Part shown: one piece after another, positions 4,452-5,983 of the stretch
How positions within the stretch are numbered: the stretch's first letter is position 1
Layout of the letters: each line of letters opens with the position of its first letter
Assembly (NCBI GenBank): GCA_016840645.1
Contig: JAEORY010000266.1
Coordinates: 1-5,983, forward strand
Reading direction: 5' to 3'
From: Candidatus Borrarchaeota archaeon
Lineage (GTDB): Archaea > Asgardarchaeota > Sifarchaeia > Borrarchaeales > Borrarchaeaceae
DNA length: 5,983 nucleotides
Notes under the pieces: model-generated
What the model was told of the DNA's origin: nothing
Databases searched by the model: none
What the model saw: the letters and a program-made list of their open reading frames with translations, nothing else
Translations under genes and position numbers: made by a program

Positions 4452-5609
4452 TTAAGATGAATTGATCATTGTTGATGACATTAACGCTAGTTCAACCGCG
4501 TTGCTTATCGTAGAGTAAATCGAATATATTTGATTACGTCCTACTTTCGTTTGCTTTACAATACCTCCTTCAATCAATTTTTTGAGATGATATGAGGTTG
4601 TTCCTTGACTCGATAGACTAATACGCTCAACTAATTCAGCACTACTCGTTCCTTCTAATTTAATTATATTTTCTTTTTTACGAGCACCCCGTAATTCTTT
4701 CAATTGTTGTTGTTCAACTGGGCTAAGTGAAATTGCTAGTTCTCTTAATATTTCGCCCCGTGAACCTTTCCAATACTCATGATCTCCTTCTGCAATTCTT
4801 TTTGCGATCTCATAATTGAGTTCTTTTGCTCTTCCATTAATATAATCTGTTGTGATTGTTTCAATTTCAAAATCAAGACAACTCTCTGCTAGTTCTAGTG
4901 CCAAGCCCGGTAATCCCATCGCATAGTAAGCTATTTTTGCTAAAGCATCTTTCGTAAATGCCTGTGGAGCAGTTCCTTCTTTGAAATGGTCGATTCTTCT
5001 TTGAAGAAGATCTATGGTCGTATCCTGATCAAAATTCCTTACTTTGTAAGAGTCAAGGATATGTTGATCCAACATGGCCGGTTCATTTTTCCAAAGCCAT
5101 AAGTATGTAGATGGTGAAATAGCAAATACTATTGTGTATTCTGCCTCAATATTCTGAGAAATCTCATCTATAATCATTGAGATGTCATTAAATAGTATAT
5201 CTGAATCGTCCAAAAAAATCAGTTGTGTATCAATTAAATCCTCACGTCTTAATTGGAGGATAAAGCCATTTATTGTTTTAGGAACAGAAATGCATTTTGT
5301 AGGGATGTATTCTCTATTTAAAACGTTTGCTACTTTTCTAATGAGCGTAGTTTTTCCAATATACATGGGACCTATCATAAGAGCTGCTTTTTTATTGACT
5401 TCTTTAGAGAGTTTGTTGATTGCCCCAAGCCATACAGAAAAATCTTGAGTCTGAAAATCAACATAGAACTCATCAAACGAATAAACGAGATCTTTTTGAA
5501 ATGGCTGATCTGAAAAGCCCCACCTTACATAAGACGAGAGTGCTTTTCGTCCTAAAGCTTGCCCCTTTTTGAATCCTTCCAATATAGTTTCATTGTTAAT
5601 AGGGGGCAC
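4452..5609 (-). CDS. AAA-type P-loop ATPase with C-terminal ArsR-like winged helix-turn-helix
   Basis: The 385-residue paralogue of the next gene starts at GTG 5609, with GAAGGT about 8 bases upstream. The N-terminus has GFSDQPFQKDL (31-41). Walker A is GPMYIGKT (80-87). Walker B is LIFLDDSD (130-137), again Asp-Asp rather than Asp-Glu. A sensor-1-like strand is IVFAISPS (160-167). The lid motif MGLPGLALELAESCL (231-245) is almost identical to the neighbour's. After a linker, a wHTH covers about 285-375, with SAELVERISLSSQGTTSYHL and a wing (VGRNQIYSIY) much like ArsR-type regulators. The order ATPase then wHTH and the shared motifs show a tandem duplication with marked divergence elsewhere. 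I infer a cytosolic nucleotide-dependent transcription or DNA-binding regulator. It is first in the leftward operon and probably under the promoter at 5684-5700. Confidence 0.8.
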   Translation of the reverse strand: MPPINNETILEGFKKGQALGRKALSSYVRWGFSDQPFQKDLVYSFDEFYVDFQTQDFSVWLGAINKLSKEVNKKAALMIGPMYIGKTTLIRKVANVLNREYIPTKCISVPKTINGFILQLRREDLIDTQLIFLDDSDILFNDISMIIDEISQNIEAEYTIVFAISPSTYLWLWKNEPAMLDQHILDSYKVRNFDQDTTIDLLQRRIDHFKEGTAPQAFTKDALAKIAYYAMGLPGLALELAESCLDFEIETITTDYINGRAKELNYEIAKRIAEGDHEYWKGSRGEILRELAISLSPVEQQQLKELRGARKKENIIKLEGTSSAELVERISLSSQGTTSYHLKKLIEGGIVKQTKVGRNQIYSIYSTISNAVELALMSSTMINSS

Positions 5610-5683
5610 TTTTTTTATACCTTCACAATAATTGAATAGGATTTCGGATAAGTTGTTGTTCTAATTATACAATTGTTCTGAAC

Positions 5684-5700
5684 CTATACATAAATATTTC
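5684..5700 (-). promoter_or_regulatory. BRE/TATA promoter of the ATPase operon
   Basis: On the minus strand CGAAA (BRE-like) is followed by TATTTATGTATA. A start near 5664 would leave an untranslated leader of about 55 bases before the GTG at 5609. One TTCGAA site (5698-5703) overlaps the BRE. Confidence 0.6.
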
Positions 5701-5739
5701 GAATGCTTCGAATACTTCGAAGATAAAAAATAGTTCGAA
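5698..5739. repeat. TTCGAA palindromes in 9-bp register (putative operator array)
   Basis: TTCGAA occurs at 5698, 5707, 5716 and 5734, that is spacings of 9, 9 and 18 bases. The register position at 5725 is A-rich instead. The array lies directly upstream of and over the BRE of the ATPase promoter. Such phased palindromes are typical of cooperative binding by a dimeric regulator. Overlap with the BRE suggests repression, possibly autoregulation by one of the wHTH ATPases. That is inference. Confidence 0.5.
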
Positions 5740-5983
5740 CGGTTTCAGATCTATTTTGTGCGCGCAAACTAGAAAAACTTAATTGCTTTCAATGTCTTGA
5801 ATTACCAGTAAATTACTATTGTTTATGCAAAATCCCTTAATTACAAAATAAAGTTTTCTTAAATCAGTTATAATACTATTTCAACGGTTTAAAAGACCAA
5901 GATAACCATTTATTTGATCTATTTCAGTTAAAAGCTTAATATAATGAAAACTAGATCACTAAGAATACTTCTATTTGTATAAA
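5740..5983. other. AT-rich gene-free end of the window
   Basis: No gene is visible in either strand. Notable are the perfect GC palindrome TGCGCGCA (5759-5766) in AT-rich surroundings, AACGGTTT repeated at 5738 and 5884, and plus-strand TATA-like stretches (GGTTTAAAAG near 5886, TTAATATAATG near 5937). These could serve a rightward gene starting beyond the window. Confidence 0.4.

Noticed and set aside
5182..5448. Plus-strand open frame opposite the second ATPase gene
   Set aside because: Shadow of the Walker A/B coding region.
1..5983. CRISPR array or Cas genes
   Set aside because: No regularly spaced repeats of 24 or more bases; the only phased repeat is the short TTCGAA set.

Overview
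The window looks like a stretch of an AT-rich archaeal chromosome carrying a more GC-rich mobile insert. The archaeal reading rests on BRE/TATA-type promoters (AAATATTTATGyATAG, seen twice), an archaeal-type CinA/MoCF-domain gene and two AAA-type ATPases that end in winged helix-turn-helix (wHTH) domains. I cannot name the lineage.

Left part (1-about 2010). A truncated gene for a CinA N-terminal (MoCF/NMN-deamidase-related) protein runs leftward off the window. Its 5' end abuts transposon-derived sequence. From about 708 to 1989 lies an IsrB-type element: a structured omega-RNA (HEARO-like) region followed by a RuvC nuclease with PLMP and RRxRR motifs and no HNH domain. The ORF stays open through the RNA region, so its true start is unclear. 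Its stop codon lies in a GTGA that may be the target/TAM motif. A second copy of the element's right-end sequence sits in inverted orientation at 358-415, against the 5' end of the cinA-like gene. The region 420-707 looks like decayed transposon sequence.

Middle part (2010-3110). A leftward gene with an ORF6C/antirepressor-like domain seems split by an in-frame TAA into a 52-codon upstream ORF and a 167-codon downstream ORF. Between it and the ATPase genes is an intergenic stretch with an operator-like palindrome, a short tRNA-like fragment, an archaeal promoter, and about 110 bases that can fold into a long-stem RNA with two mutually exclusive pairings. I propose that this is an undescribed small RNA gene.

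Right part (3113-5983). Two tandem paralogous leftward genes encode P-loop ATPases with C-terminal wHTH domains, probably regulators acting as an operon. Their promoter resembles that of the RNA candidate almost base for base. It is preceded by TTCGAA palindromes on a 9-bp register, which look like binding sites for a regulator, possibly one of the ATPases. The last 220 bases hold no gene I can support.
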